In this document: piece after piece, positions 1 to 4,992 of the stretch
Numbering within the stretch: position 1 is the first letter of the stretch
Layout: every line of letters begins with the position of its first letter
Assembly: GCA_012030815.1 (NCBI GenBank)
Contig: JAAUVF010000072.1
Location: forward strand, 1-5,554
DNA from: Nanobdellota archaeon
GTDB lineage: Archaea; Thermoproteota; Nitrososphaeria; Nitrososphaerales; Nitrosopumilaceae
Length of the DNA: 5,554 bases
Direction: 5' to 3'
The notes under the pieces: generated by a model
Databases searched by the model: none
What the model saw: the letters and a program-made list of their open reading frames with translations, nothing else
What the model was told of the DNA's origin: nothing
Program-made: the position numbers and the translations under genes

Positions 1-465
1 ATTCCTTCCCAGCAATCGCTTATCTTTCTCGTGATTTGTGAAAACATTCTGTCTTTTTTTAAATGTGGGATAATGTCCTAAAAGTTTCATTACTCCGTCA
101 ATGGACTGAACTATATGGATTAGGTGAATCGTGGTTCGAAGTCTTTCTTGAAATTCTATTTTTTCTTGCTCTGTTATTGATTTGAACTCTTTTATGTCTG
201 CAAAAATAATTTCAATTTCTTTATGGACTTCTTTGAGCTGATTATTTACTGTCTCTGATATGTTAATTATCTGATATTCGATATGTGATTTACTATACAT
301 CTTTCTTTCAACCTCTCCTGATTCTACAAGAAGACTGATTTCACGGTGAACCATCTTTTCATTTCCAACTCTTTTGATCACTCTACTAGTAAGCTCATTT
401 CCACGTATTTTTCCACTCTCATTTAGCACCCGTAAAATTTCAGTTCTGATAATATTTGCATCCAT
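1..465 (-). CDS. Winged-helix-like putative transcriptional regulator, C-terminus off the window edge
   Basis: The frame is open for 155 codons from an ATG at 465 to base 1 with no stop, so the protein continues beyond the window. The first 60 residues (MDANIIRTEILRVLNESGKI, then a helix around ELTSRVIKRVG, a helix around KMVHREISLLVESG and a short EVERK strand) have the helix-turn-helix plus wing pattern of archaeal winged-helix proteins. Residues from about 75 on are long, charged and helical, possibly a dimerisation or effector region. A TATA-like stretch (483-496, minus strand) is centred about 25 nt before the ATG, which supports this start and a leaderless transcript. DNA binding is inferred from the fold pattern only; no specific family or target is recognised. 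Confidence 0.75.
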   Translation of the reverse strand, partial: MDANIIRTEILRVLNESGKIRGNELTSRVIKRVGNEKMVHREISLLVESGEVERKMYSKSHIEYQIINISETVNNQLKEVHKEIEIIFADIKEFKSITEQEKIEFQERLRTTIHLIHIVQSIDGVMKLLGHYPTFKKRQNVFTNHEKDKRLLGRN

Positions 466-482
466 GGCCTTTTTTTGCTAGT

Positions 483-496
483 CTTAATCACTTAAA
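483..496 (-). promoter_or_regulatory. TATA-like box for the winged-helix gene
   Basis: On the minus strand the sequence is TTTAAGTGATTAAG, centred about 25 nt upstream of the ATG at 465. This is the distance expected when transcription starts at or next to the start codon. Confidence 0.4.
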
Positions 497-553
497 CGTA
501 CAATTATCTTTTGTGGCTGTTTTATTGACTGATTAAATAATATGTCAATTTTT

Positions 554-786
554 TTATCTATTGTATTTTTCTAAAACCTTTGGCTCTCCATCTTTTTTTA
601 TCTCTTCAATTAATCCTTCTAAAATTTTAATCCCGTTGATTATGGGTTCTTTTTCTAGTCTTTTGTTTTCAATCTTTTGTTTTAATACCATCTTTTCATT
701 ATGTATGAAACTCAAAAACTCACCCTCCCTTGCATCTCCAAATTAATATAAAATTTTACATAATCACTAGTTGATTTAATTCCCAT
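554..786 (-). pseudogene. Small helical protein gene interrupted by a single-base frameshift
   Basis: Two minus-strand frames abut. The first runs from an ATG at 786 (MGIKSTSDYVKFYINLEMQG) and stops at TGA 714-712. The second is open from 742 and reads through FLSFIHNEKMVLKQKI and ILEGLIEEIKKDGEPKV to TAA at 556-554. Inserting one base anywhere between about 742 and 712 (which holds AA, GGG and T5 runs) fuses them into a helical, Lys/Glu-rich protein of about 77 residues. The coding frame also seems open further upstream (a run like SRNRTLNQILEKHHKN) but has no ATG, GTG or TTG there. Alternatively the second half is an independent 53-residue protein starting at TTG 715, preceded by a GGAGG-like stretch. 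Function is unknown. The plus-strand frame over 561-746 is its shadow. Confidence 0.5.
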
Positions 787-869
787 ATTTTTATGATGTT
801 TTTCTAGTATTTGATTTAATGTTCTATTTCTGCTTGGAATTATATGGTTTTTTGAATATCGTGCCTACA

Positions 870-891
870 TGTGTGATATTAAAAACACACA
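870..891. repeat. Short inverted repeat in a divergent promoter region
   Basis: TGTGTG (870-875) and CACACA (886-891) are perfect 6-bp inverted arms around an AT-rich 10-base spacer. They lie just upstream of the TATA-like region of the gene at 925, between divergent genes. This could be an operator for a dimeric regulator; the match is short and may be chance. Confidence 0.3.
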
Positions 892-896
892 GTATC

Positions 897-905
897 TTAT
901 CTTTA
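897..905 (+). promoter_or_regulatory. TATA-like box for the small coiled-coil gene
   Basis: TTATCTTTA is centred about 24 nt before the ATG at 925, consistent with a leaderless or nearly leaderless transcript. It is a weak match to the consensus. Confidence 0.35.
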
Positions 906-924
906 TGAAATATTTCTTTATGTT

Positions 925-1077
925 ATGTCTGAATTGGAATTTAATGTTGAAAATACACTCAGGGAATCCACTGACAGAAAAATTGAAAGACTAGAAAAAA
1001 AGATAGAAGATCTTCATATGTACATTGGTAATCTCAACGAACGACTCAATTACCTAAATGAAAAAATCTCTTCATAA
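925..1077 (+). CDS. Small coiled-coil protein, 50 residues
   Basis: An ATG at 925 opens 50 codons ending in TAA. The start MSELEFNVENTLRES is followed by a nearly continuous amphipathic helix (RKIERLEKKIEDLHMYIGNL, then NERLNYLNEKI) with a heptad-like pattern of Ile and Leu, as in a short dimeric coiled coil. There is no signal peptide and there are no cysteines, so a cytoplasmic location is likely. A TATA-like box lies at the right distance upstream, and a T-rich run follows the stop, so it seems to be a single-gene unit. I do not recognise the family. It could be an adaptor or oligomerisation peptide, but nothing in the sequence says which partner it has. Confidence 0.65.
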   Translation: MSELEFNVENTLRESTDRKIERLEKKIEDLHMYIGNLNERLNYLNEKISS

Positions 1078-1084
1078 TACCATC

Positions 1085-1103
1085 TTTTTTCTATTTATTT
1101 TTA
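1085..1103 (+). terminator. T-rich archaeal-type terminator after the coiled-coil gene
   Basis: A T6 run (1085-1090) and two further T-rich stretches begin 8 nt after the stop at 1077. Archaeal RNA polymerase commonly terminates at such U-runs without a hairpin. Confidence 0.4.
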
Positions 1104-1144
1104 ATAGGCTAAATGATCCTTTTTGTATATAACAATGTGACAGG

Positions 1145-1152
1145 TTTATTTA
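1145..1152 (+). promoter_or_regulatory. TATA box for the 84-residue gene
   Basis: TTTATTTA is centred 25.5 nt before the ATG at 1174. This spacing places transcription start at that ATG and argues against the in-frame GTG at 1162 as the start. Confidence 0.5.
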
Positions 1153-1173
1153 CAATTTCATGTGTTATGTATT

Positions 1174-1428
1174 ATGGACGCATGTGATACTAGGACTCGT
1201 GCATACAAAAACGGAAAGACTTTTGCAGAATGTAGAGAAATTGCAGAATCTATGAATCCTGAATTCAAAGCATACATTGAAAAAAATGACAAGATACTCT
1301 GGACTGAAATATTAGAAAAAGTTGATCATGATGAACTAATTTACAAATTAACTCTAAAATATCTAAGACGAGATGGATATGATATAGGAAATCATAAAAT
1401 CCCCGAAGTTAAAAAATTTATTTTGTAG
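1174..1428 (+). CDS. Hypothetical protein, 84 residues
   Basis: The ATG at 1174 is preferred over the in-frame GTG at 1162 because the TATA box at 1145-1152 sits 25.5 nt before it. The protein starts MDACDTRTRAYKNGKTFAEC and ends in a basic, helical part (KLTLKYLRRDGYDIGNHKIP). There are two cysteines near the N-terminus (residues 4 and 16), no membrane segment and no signal peptide. The composition is that of a soluble, mixed-charge small protein with two or three helices. Its stop lies inside the 3' end of the convergent membrane-protein gene (11 bp overlap), so transcription from the two strands would collide or give overlapping 3' ends. I recognise no family and assign no function. Confidence 0.75.
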   Translation: MDACDTRTRAYKNGKTFAECREIAESMNPEFKAYIEKNDKILWTEILEKVDHDELIYKLTLKYLRRDGYDIGNHKIPEVKKFIL

Positions 1429-2242
1429 AATCTATCTTACAGCTGCCGTCTTGATTTTGTAGTTTCTTTGCCATAATGATGGGAGTTACCAAAAGTATTG
1501 GAATTGATATTGCAATGAATAGTGTTTGTAACTGTGTTAGTGCAATTGATAATGCAATTCCACTTGCAGTTCCGATAAAGACTGAGAAAAATGTTCCAGC
1601 ACATGTTGGACATGCTATGAAAAGTCCCGCAGCTGCACCTACTGTACTTACCCCTCGTCCCTTTTTTGATATTGTATATGCGCTGACTGCAATTGCAGTA
1701 TTTACTCCAACTAAATATGATACAACTACTTGTAGCACCAAGTTGATTGGTAAAATCTGCAGTCCTACATGCTCTGTTAGATATATTATGATTTTAGGCA
1801 TATATCCGGGATTATCGCAACACGGAGCTACAAACCCTGAAGGTATAGTTGCACCATAATGTGTGATAAAATTAACTTCTGGCTGATACACTAGAGTTCC
1901 TGATATCAATGAAAAGAAAATTCCATATCCGATAAATGTGATGACAAATATTTTTTTTGCTTTTTTATTCCATGTAGTTATGGAAATTATTGTTAGAATG
2001 TCTTTTCCGTTCTTTCTTACTTTCTCTTTTTGGTATCTATATAGTCCGTATCCAATTGCTCCAAAGGATGCAAGCAATATGATGTAAAACCCATGGGCTA
2101 TTCTTTGAATGGCACTTGCTGCATCTGGGGTAAATGTTTCAGGGTTTTGATACCTTGCATAAATTACAAATATTATTGCCATAACTGAAAATCCTAAAAT
2201 AATTAGCTTTTTTCCATTACTGTTTGTTTCTTGCTCTTCCAA
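1418..2242 (-). CDS. Integral membrane protein with CC and CPTC cysteine pairs
   Basis: The frame gives 274 residues from a TTG at 2242; an in-frame TAA lies 21 bases upstream and there is no ATG before residue 21, so TTG is the likely start. A TATA-like stretch (2261-2274) is centred about 25.5 nt before it. Hydrophobic segments lie near residues 12-29, 50-69, 97-119, 161-190, 199-223 and 230-256, giving about six spans. The segment between spans 3 and 4 carries PSGFVAPCCDNPGYMPK (C141, C142). Span 5 contains IACPTCAGTFF (C211, C214). A fifth cysteine is at 268. Vicinal Cys and CxxC pairs in a membrane protein suggest metal (for example copper) binding or thiol-disulfide chemistry, but this is inference; I do not recognise the family. 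Its 3' end overlaps the opposing small gene. Confidence 0.85.
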   Translation of the reverse strand: MEEQETNSNGKKLIILGFSVMAIIFVIYARYQNPETFTPDAASAIQRIAHGFYIILLASFGAIGYGLYRYQKEKVRKNGKDILTIISITTWNKKAKKIFVITFIGYGIFFSLISGTLVYQPEVNFITHYGATIPSGFVAPCCDNPGYMPKIIIYLTEHVGLQILPINLVLQVVVSYLVGVNTAIAVSAYTISKKGRGVSTVGAAAGLFIACPTCAGTFFSVFIGTASGIALSIALTQLQTLFIAISIPILLVTPIIMAKKLQNQDGSCKIDSTK

Positions 2243-2260
2243 TGTAATTGCCTTGTTTGT

Positions 2261-2274
2261 TTATGAATTAATTC
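2261..2274 (-). promoter_or_regulatory. TATA-like box for the membrane-protein gene
   Basis: The minus strand reads GAATTAATTCATAA, centred about 25.5 nt before the TTG at 2242. This supports the TTG start and a leaderless transcript. Confidence 0.4.
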
Positions 2275-2485
2275 TATTGTTTTGACTACCGTAATTTTGA
2301 TCCTAATTTAGGCATAAATTTATCATGTTGTATGGATATGCTTTATGTCTGTTAATTTTTTGTTACTGTTTTTATTTTCAATAGTTTTTAGATCTGTTTT
2401 TTCATAAATTTTTTGTAATAAATTATTTTTAATTTTTAAAAACATGTAGAAAATTATTGCACGTTAAAATATTTTCTTTAGTATC
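2275..2485. other. AT-rich intergenic stretch between divergent genes
   Basis: This stretch is extremely A+T rich, with many T runs on the plus strand. Apart from the promoters at its two ends I see no convincing gene, tRNA or repeat. One 40-codon minus-strand frame (2323-2445) is Lys/Asn-rich, as expected from base composition alone. Confidence 0.5.
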
Positions 2486-2493
2486 TTTATAAG
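2486..2493 (+). promoter_or_regulatory. TATA box for the DUF151 gene
   Basis: TTTATAAG is one of the best archaeal TATA matches in the window. It is centred about 35 nt before the ATG at 2524, which predicts a short leader of roughly 9 nt rather than a leaderless message. Confidence 0.55.
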
Positions 2494-2523
2494 CAGTGAG
2501 TCGAAACATAATTTGTAGATACA

Positions 2524-2949
2524 ATGGAAATTGATCAAGCCCAAGAACCCGATTATGAATCAGTAAAAATCGACTATGTTGGGTTTGTAGATCCTTATGC
2601 TGTGGAAGGAATGCTTGTTCTCAAAGGCGATGATCATCGTGAATTTCACATGAGGGCATTTTCTGGCGAGGTTGCACGTCACATCTCTAGCTTTGTTGAT
2701 AGTTCTGCTGATTCAGTACCATCTGTTTACAAAATGATAGAGGAAATATGTGAAGAAAACGAATTGGTACTAGTCAAGATCAAAATCTACGAAAGTGGTG
2801 AAGTACTTCGTGCAAATCTGTATTTTACAGGAAAAAAAGACCTCGTGTTACGAAATTATAGAGCATCTGATGCTATGGCTTTGGGCGCACTGTATAATAT
2901 TCCCATCTTAGTTCGAAAAACTCTCTTAAAAGAACACATGCAAGCCTAA
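2524..2949 (+). CDS. DUF151 / bifunctional nuclease (BFN) domain protein
   Basis: The 141-residue frame from the ATG at 2524 is nearly all one domain. Residues 12-133 show the DUF151/BFN pattern: an N-terminal strand pair (SVKIDYVGFVDPYAVEGMLV), a helix beginning with the acidic FSGEVARHI stretch, a strand-rich middle (LVLVKIKIYESGEVLRANLY) and the family's most recognisable part, NYRASDAMALGALYNIPILV (residues 111-130), matching the R.SDAIALA......PI.V signature. Members are known from bacteria, archaea and plants; some have been reported to have DNase and RNase activity, but the function of archaeal members is poorly defined. Length is normal for a stand-alone domain. It has its own promoter and is probably cytoplasmic. 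Family assignment is confident, activity is not. Confidence 0.88.
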   Translation: MEIDQAQEPDYESVKIDYVGFVDPYAVEGMLVLKGDDHREFHMRAFSGEVARHISSFVDSSADSVPSVYKMIEEICEENELVLVKIKIYESGEVLRANLYFTGKKDLVLRNYRASDAMALGALYNIPILVRKTLLKEHMQA

Positions 2950-3001
2950 AGTAATGACCTCTTGATCTTTTGAAATTTTTCATATTAAAATTCTAAAAAT
3001 A

Positions 3002-3012
3002 AAATTAATCTA
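3002..3012 (+). promoter_or_regulatory. TATA-like stretch for the 71-residue gene
   Basis: AAATTAATCTA is centred about 29 nt before the ATG at 3036, within the range of an archaeal TATA box for a very short leader. Confidence 0.3.
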
Positions 3013-3035
3013 CCTGTAAGAATTACTAAAATCAG

Positions 3036-3251
3036 ATGACTGAACAAAAAGTTAAGGATGCACTTGAGATGCTCAATATTTTTGCAGACACAATTAGGTC
3101 TACTGTAAAAGAACTAGAAGAACAAATAAAGAAAAAAGAAGACGGTGAGATTAAACGAACTTTTGAATTGTTTTTAGATATGGAAATAAGTAGGATTTTT
3201 GCTATTGAGGAAATCATTCTCAATCTTGAATCTGATGAATCTTCAAAATAA
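3036..3251 (+). CDS. Small helical hypothetical protein, 71 residues
   Basis: The ATG at 3036 begins an acidic, almost entirely helical protein: MTEQKVKDALEMLNIFADTI, then a Lys/Glu-rich central helix (KELEEQIKKKEDGEIK), then FELFLDMEISRIFAIEEIIL and an acidic Ser-rich tail. There are no cysteines, membrane spans or signal peptide. The helix periodicity suggests a small helical bundle or a dimer. It lies 86 nt after the DUF151 gene on the same strand and may be read partly from that transcript, but it also has AT-rich promoter-like sequence of its own. Its stop is 8 nt from the stop of the convergent metalloprotease gene. The minus-strand frame over 3032-3223 is its shadow. Function is unknown. 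Confidence 0.75.
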   Translation: MTEQKVKDALEMLNIFADTIRSTVKELEEQIKKKEDGEIKRTFELFLDMEISRIFAIEEIILNLESDESSK

Positions 3252-3259
3252 TTTTGAAT

Positions 3260-4351
3260 CTAATTTATTTTAATTATCCCAATTTTGACTAGGTGTTCTA
3301 TGCCTTTAATGAAATCCATTTCAGTGATTTTACCTTCAGACCACCATTTTGCATTGTTTCTAACCCATGATGGGATCTCTTGAGTGAATATGTTTTGGGA
3401 TTCTGTTGTTTTGCTTACTTTGATAATCTCCTTTTGGGCTAGAAACTGAATTCCAGTTACAAATTCTCTATCCGTAATTGTCCCATCAGACCACCACTTT
3501 GCATTTTGCTTTACCCACGATGGTATTTCTTGTTGTTTAGAAGATTTTGGCTCTGATGGCGCCTCAATAATTGGTTGCGGCAATTCTAAAGTTTGTGAAG
3601 TTGAAACTGGTTTGAATCCATTAGGGGTGTACATTGATTTGATTTTTGCCACGTCTATTGGTTTTATTTTCATCAGTTTTGAATTCTCGTGTGAAAAGAC
3701 TGCCATGATTGATTCTGCATCAACTGTACCTTTTGCCCATTGCCCGTTTACTTTGGGGTCGTCTGCTTGGTAATGTCCTAGTCCAATTGCATGTCCAATC
3801 TCATGTGTGATTGTTGTTCGAAGTTTTTCTGACATTAGCATGTCTTCGCCATAACATGCATTATAGTAGATGTACTTTTCGTCGCTTGTTTGACATATTT
3901 TGATATCTCTGTAATAGATTTTAATTAATTTCAATCCTGAATCTTGAGAATACATTACTCCTAGTACTCTGTACATCTCATTTTCTTCTGAAGGTGTAGG
4001 AAAAAATTCAATTATTACATTGCAGTCTTTTTGTAAATTATTTTGCACACCTTTTTCTGATAGTATCTTGTAGTCTATTCTCCAATTGTCTTTAGTGCTT
4101 TTTCCCTCTTGTATCTGTAATGCAGATTGCCAGTCTTGAACTGCAAGTCTTGTAGAATCTGTTAGTCTATCAACACCCCATTGTTTTAGATGTGGATCTT
4201 GCTCTAGTGTTGGTTGGTATGTGCATATTAAGGGATTATCAAAAAATTGTCTGCCAAATGTTTTGTATTCAACATTGTACCCAAAAGAATCACTTGCAAA
4301 ACTTATACTTGCAAAAAACCCCACAACAAAAATTAAAATTAATAATTTCAT
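3260..4351 (-). CDS. Secreted matrixin-like zinc metalloprotease with two C-terminal tryptophan-rich repeats
   Basis: The 363-residue protein starts with a Sec signal peptide (MKLLILIFVVGFFASISFAS), so it is probably exported. The catalytic domain covers about residues 25-245. It holds the zinc site HEIGHAIGLGH (H183, E184 as the catalytic base, H187, H193), the HExxHxxGxxH form of matrixins and other metzincins, followed by ESIM with Met216 as the likely Met-turn. Four cysteines (43, 110, 153, 166) could form two disulfides outside the cell. After a Pro/Ser/Glu linker there are two 38-residue repeats (275-312 and 325-362), each beginning EIPSWV and containing NAKWWS. This repeat is common in secreted thaumarchaeal proteins and may mediate cell-surface or polymer attachment (inference). 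There is no C-terminal membrane anchor. It is convergent with the small gene ending at 3251. Its likely job is extracellular protein hydrolysis or envelope processing. Confidence 0.9.
   Translation of the reverse strand: MKLLILIFVVGFFASISFASDSFGYNVEYKTFGRQFFDNPLICTYQPTLEQDPHLKQWGVDRLTDSTRLAVQDWQSALQIQEGKSTKDNWRIDYKILSEKGVQNNLQKDCNVIIEFFPTPSEENEMYRVLGVMYSQDSGLKLIKIYYRDIKICQTSDEKYIYYNACYGEDMLMSEKLRTTITHEIGHAIGLGHYQADDPKVNGQWAKGTVDAESIMAVFSHENSKLMKIKPIDVAKIKSMYTPNGFKPVSTSQTLELPQPIIEAPSEPKSSKQQEIPSWVKQNAKWWSDGTITDREFVTGIQFLAQKEIIKVSKTTESQNIFTQEIPSWVRNNAKWWSEGKITEMDFIKGIEHLVKIGIIKIN
3266..3379 (-). repeat. Second copy of the 38-residue Trp-rich repeat
   Basis: This stretch encodes residues 325-362 of the metalloprotease (EIPSWVRNNAKWWSEG at its start). 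It matches the first copy at about 22 of 38 positions, including the W, WW, the Gly after WWS, and the final II-K. Confidence 0.8.
3416..3529 (-). repeat. First copy of the 38-residue Trp-rich repeat
   Basis: This stretch encodes residues 275-312 of the metalloprotease (EIPSWVKQNAKWWSDG at its start). Thirteen codons... residues 313-324, a Ser/Thr-rich spacer, separate it from the second copy. The repeats have diverged in DNA, so the duplication is not recent. Confidence 0.8.
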
Positions 4352-4422
4352 TATTTTTCTTGATTTTCTAAAAACTTAAGGATTTGGTAGAATGATACAT
4401 GTTGTCTTTATTTTTGCTAACA

Positions 4423-4432
4423 TATTTAATAT
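4423..4432 (+). promoter_or_regulatory. TATA box for the zinc-finger gene
   Basis: TATTTAATAT is centred 25.5 nt before the ATG at 4453. The promoter looks intact although the reading frame behind it is interrupted. Confidence 0.5.
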
Positions 4433-4452
4433 CAAATTAAAAGTTGCATTTC

Positions 4453-4580
4453 ATGCGATTATTTGGTAAAGAAAAAGCCATACTTGATACAAATGCAGAG
4501 AATGTGGAATGCAGTTTTCTGAGCCAGAAAGAATGCTTCGTCATATGATAAAGGCACATACAAAGAAAAAACCCGTCTAA
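4453..4580 (+). pseudogene. Single C2H2 zinc-finger protein gene with a one-base deletion
   Basis: From the ATG at 4453 the frame reads MRLFGKEKAILDT. From 4494 another frame reads CRECGMQFSEPERMLRHMIK and then AHTKKKPV to TAA 4578-4580. The second part is a classical C2H2 finger: Cys-x2-Cys, 12 residues, His-x4-His, with Phe and Leu core residues in the usual places and a basic tail. Its frame has a TGA at 4485-4487 and no start codon after it, so it must be joined to the upstream ATG. One extra A in the AAA run at 4491-4493 does this and gives a 42-residue protein with DTKC at the junction. The MRLFGK start plus single finger is a style seen in thaumarchaeal small proteins. The role is probably nucleic-acid or protein binding. 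Either a real deletion or a sequence error explains the break. Confidence 0.75.
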
Positions 4581-4594
4581 GATTACTGATAAAC

Positions 4595-4602
4595 TATTAA
4601 AC
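4595..4602 (+). promoter_or_regulatory. TATA-like box for the His/Cys-tail gene
   Basis: TATTAAAC is centred about 26 nt before the ATG at 4625, as for a leaderless transcript. Confidence 0.4.
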
Positions 4603-4624
4603 CCAACATCTTTTCGTATCCGAT

Positions 4625-4837
4625 ATGAGTGATCAAGAAAAAATAATGGATAATTTACTCAATGTAGATCTTGAGATAATTGATTGCGTTAGGGCACTCC
4701 AAGAGGCTAACTGGGATTCTGGTAGCCTAAAACAACAAGTCGGTGATTTACTAAAATTACGTGATGATATGGTTGAAAAATTAATGTCATTAAAAGGCGA
4801 TGATCACGAATGTGGTTGTGGCCATGAACATGAATAA
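4625..4837 (+). CDS. Small acidic protein with a metal-binding-like HECGCGHEHE tail
   Basis: The 70-residue frame starts at the ATG at 4625, supported by the TATA-like box at 4595-4602. Residues 1-57 form acidic amphipathic helices (MDNLLNVDLEIIDCVRALQE, then SLKQQVGDLLKLRDDMVEKL), likely a helical hairpin. The last ten residues, HECGCGHEHE, concentrate three His and two Cys (H61, C63, C65, H67, H69), a typical metal-coordinating composition for Zn, Ni, Cu or Fe. There is no signal peptide, so it is probably cytoplasmic, perhaps a metal carrier or sensor partner; this is inference from composition. It lies 44 nt after the zinc-finger gene on the same strand. I do not recognise a named family. 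Confidence 0.78.
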   Translation: MSDQEKIMDNLLNVDLEIIDCVRALQEANWDSGSLKQQVGDLLKLRDDMVEKLMSLKGDDHECGCGHEHE

Positions 4838-4855
4838 TTGTAAATCTCTTTAATC

Positions 4856-4870
4856 TTTATTTTTTGTATT
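4856..4870 (+). terminator. T-rich terminator after the His/Cys-tail gene
   Basis: A stretch with a T6 run (4860-4865) lies about 20 nt after the stop at 4837, in the right place for an archaeal U-run terminator. It also overlaps AT-rich sequence that could serve as a plus-strand promoter for the element at 4881. Confidence 0.4.
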
Positions 4871-4873
4871 TCT

Positions 4874-4956
4874 AAAAAGTGACTGGAGTGATCCTCTACT
4901 AAATAATCACTGCTTGGATTGTAAAGTAGCTGTTCTTTCGAACACTCTCCAGTCGA
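4874..4956 (-). ncRNA. Candidate structured small RNA (three-way junction), family not recognised
   Basis: GACTGGAG (4881-4888) and CTCCAGTC (4947-4954) form a perfect 8-bp closing helix. Inside it are two more helices. One is a 5-bp hairpin at 4931-4944, which on the minus strand reads TGTTC-GAAA-GAACA with a GNRA tetraloop. The other pairs 4896-4900 with 4925-4929 (CTACT/AGTAG), continues past a 2x2 mismatch into AATC/GATT and has an 8-base loop at 4909-4916. On the minus strand a TATA-like stretch (4978-4990) lies about 25-28 nt upstream of the 5' arm, and a T5 run (4878-4874) follows the 3' arm by 2 nt. The plus strand folds similarly, with one extra G-U pair in the long arm but a UUUC loop, and has only a weaker promoter, so minus is preferred but not certain. 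A tRNA cloverleaf does not fit. Alternatives are a MITE-like repeat or a structured 3' UTR. Confidence 0.5.
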
Positions 4957-4977
4957 AAATGTTTGAATTTTTCTCAC

Positions 4978-4990
4978 TTAAAATTATAAT
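4978..4990 (-). promoter_or_regulatory. TATA-like box for the candidate small RNA
   Basis: The minus strand reads ATTATAATTTTAA. Its centre predicts a transcription start near 4957-4960, just before the 5' arm of the structured element at 4954. It also lies just past the stop codon of the minus-strand gene ending at 4993. Confidence 0.4.
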
Positions 4991-4992
4991 GA

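Noticed and set aside
561..746. Plus-strand open frame of 61 codons, Ser/Phe/Ile-rich
   Set aside because: It is antisense to the more protein-like minus-strand gene at 554-786 and its composition is that of a shadow frame.
1162..1173. GTG start four codons upstream of the 84-residue protein
   Set aside because: The TATA box at 1145-1152 points to transcription starting at the ATG at 1174, which would leave the GTG outside the message.
1476..1859. Plus-strand open frame of 127 codons
   Set aside because: It lies wholly inside and opposite the membrane-protein gene, whose hydrophobic spans and cysteine motifs are clearly the real signal.
2323..2445. Minus-strand frame of 40 codons in the AT-rich gap
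   Set aside because: Lys/Asn-rich composition is explained by A-rich sequence; no promoter at the right distance and no protein-like pattern.
2623..2636. A 14-base identity with 4793-4806 (both encode KGDDH)
   Set aside because: Short, codon-aligned and in unrelated proteins; probably chance.
3032..3223. Minus-strand open frame of 63 codons, Ser/Ile-rich
   Set aside because: Shadow of the 71-residue helical protein on the plus strand.
4881..4954. MITE-like insertion, because of 8-bp terminal inverted repeats
   Set aside because: No target-site duplication is visible and the inner helices are more elaborate than expected; kept only as an alternative to the small-RNA reading.
4880..4955. tRNA gene, because of size (about 75 nt), the perfect acceptor-like helix and a TTCGAA motif
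   Set aside because: No 5-bp T stem around TTCGAA, no D arm, and no 5-bp anticodon stem with a 7-base loop can be drawn on either strand.
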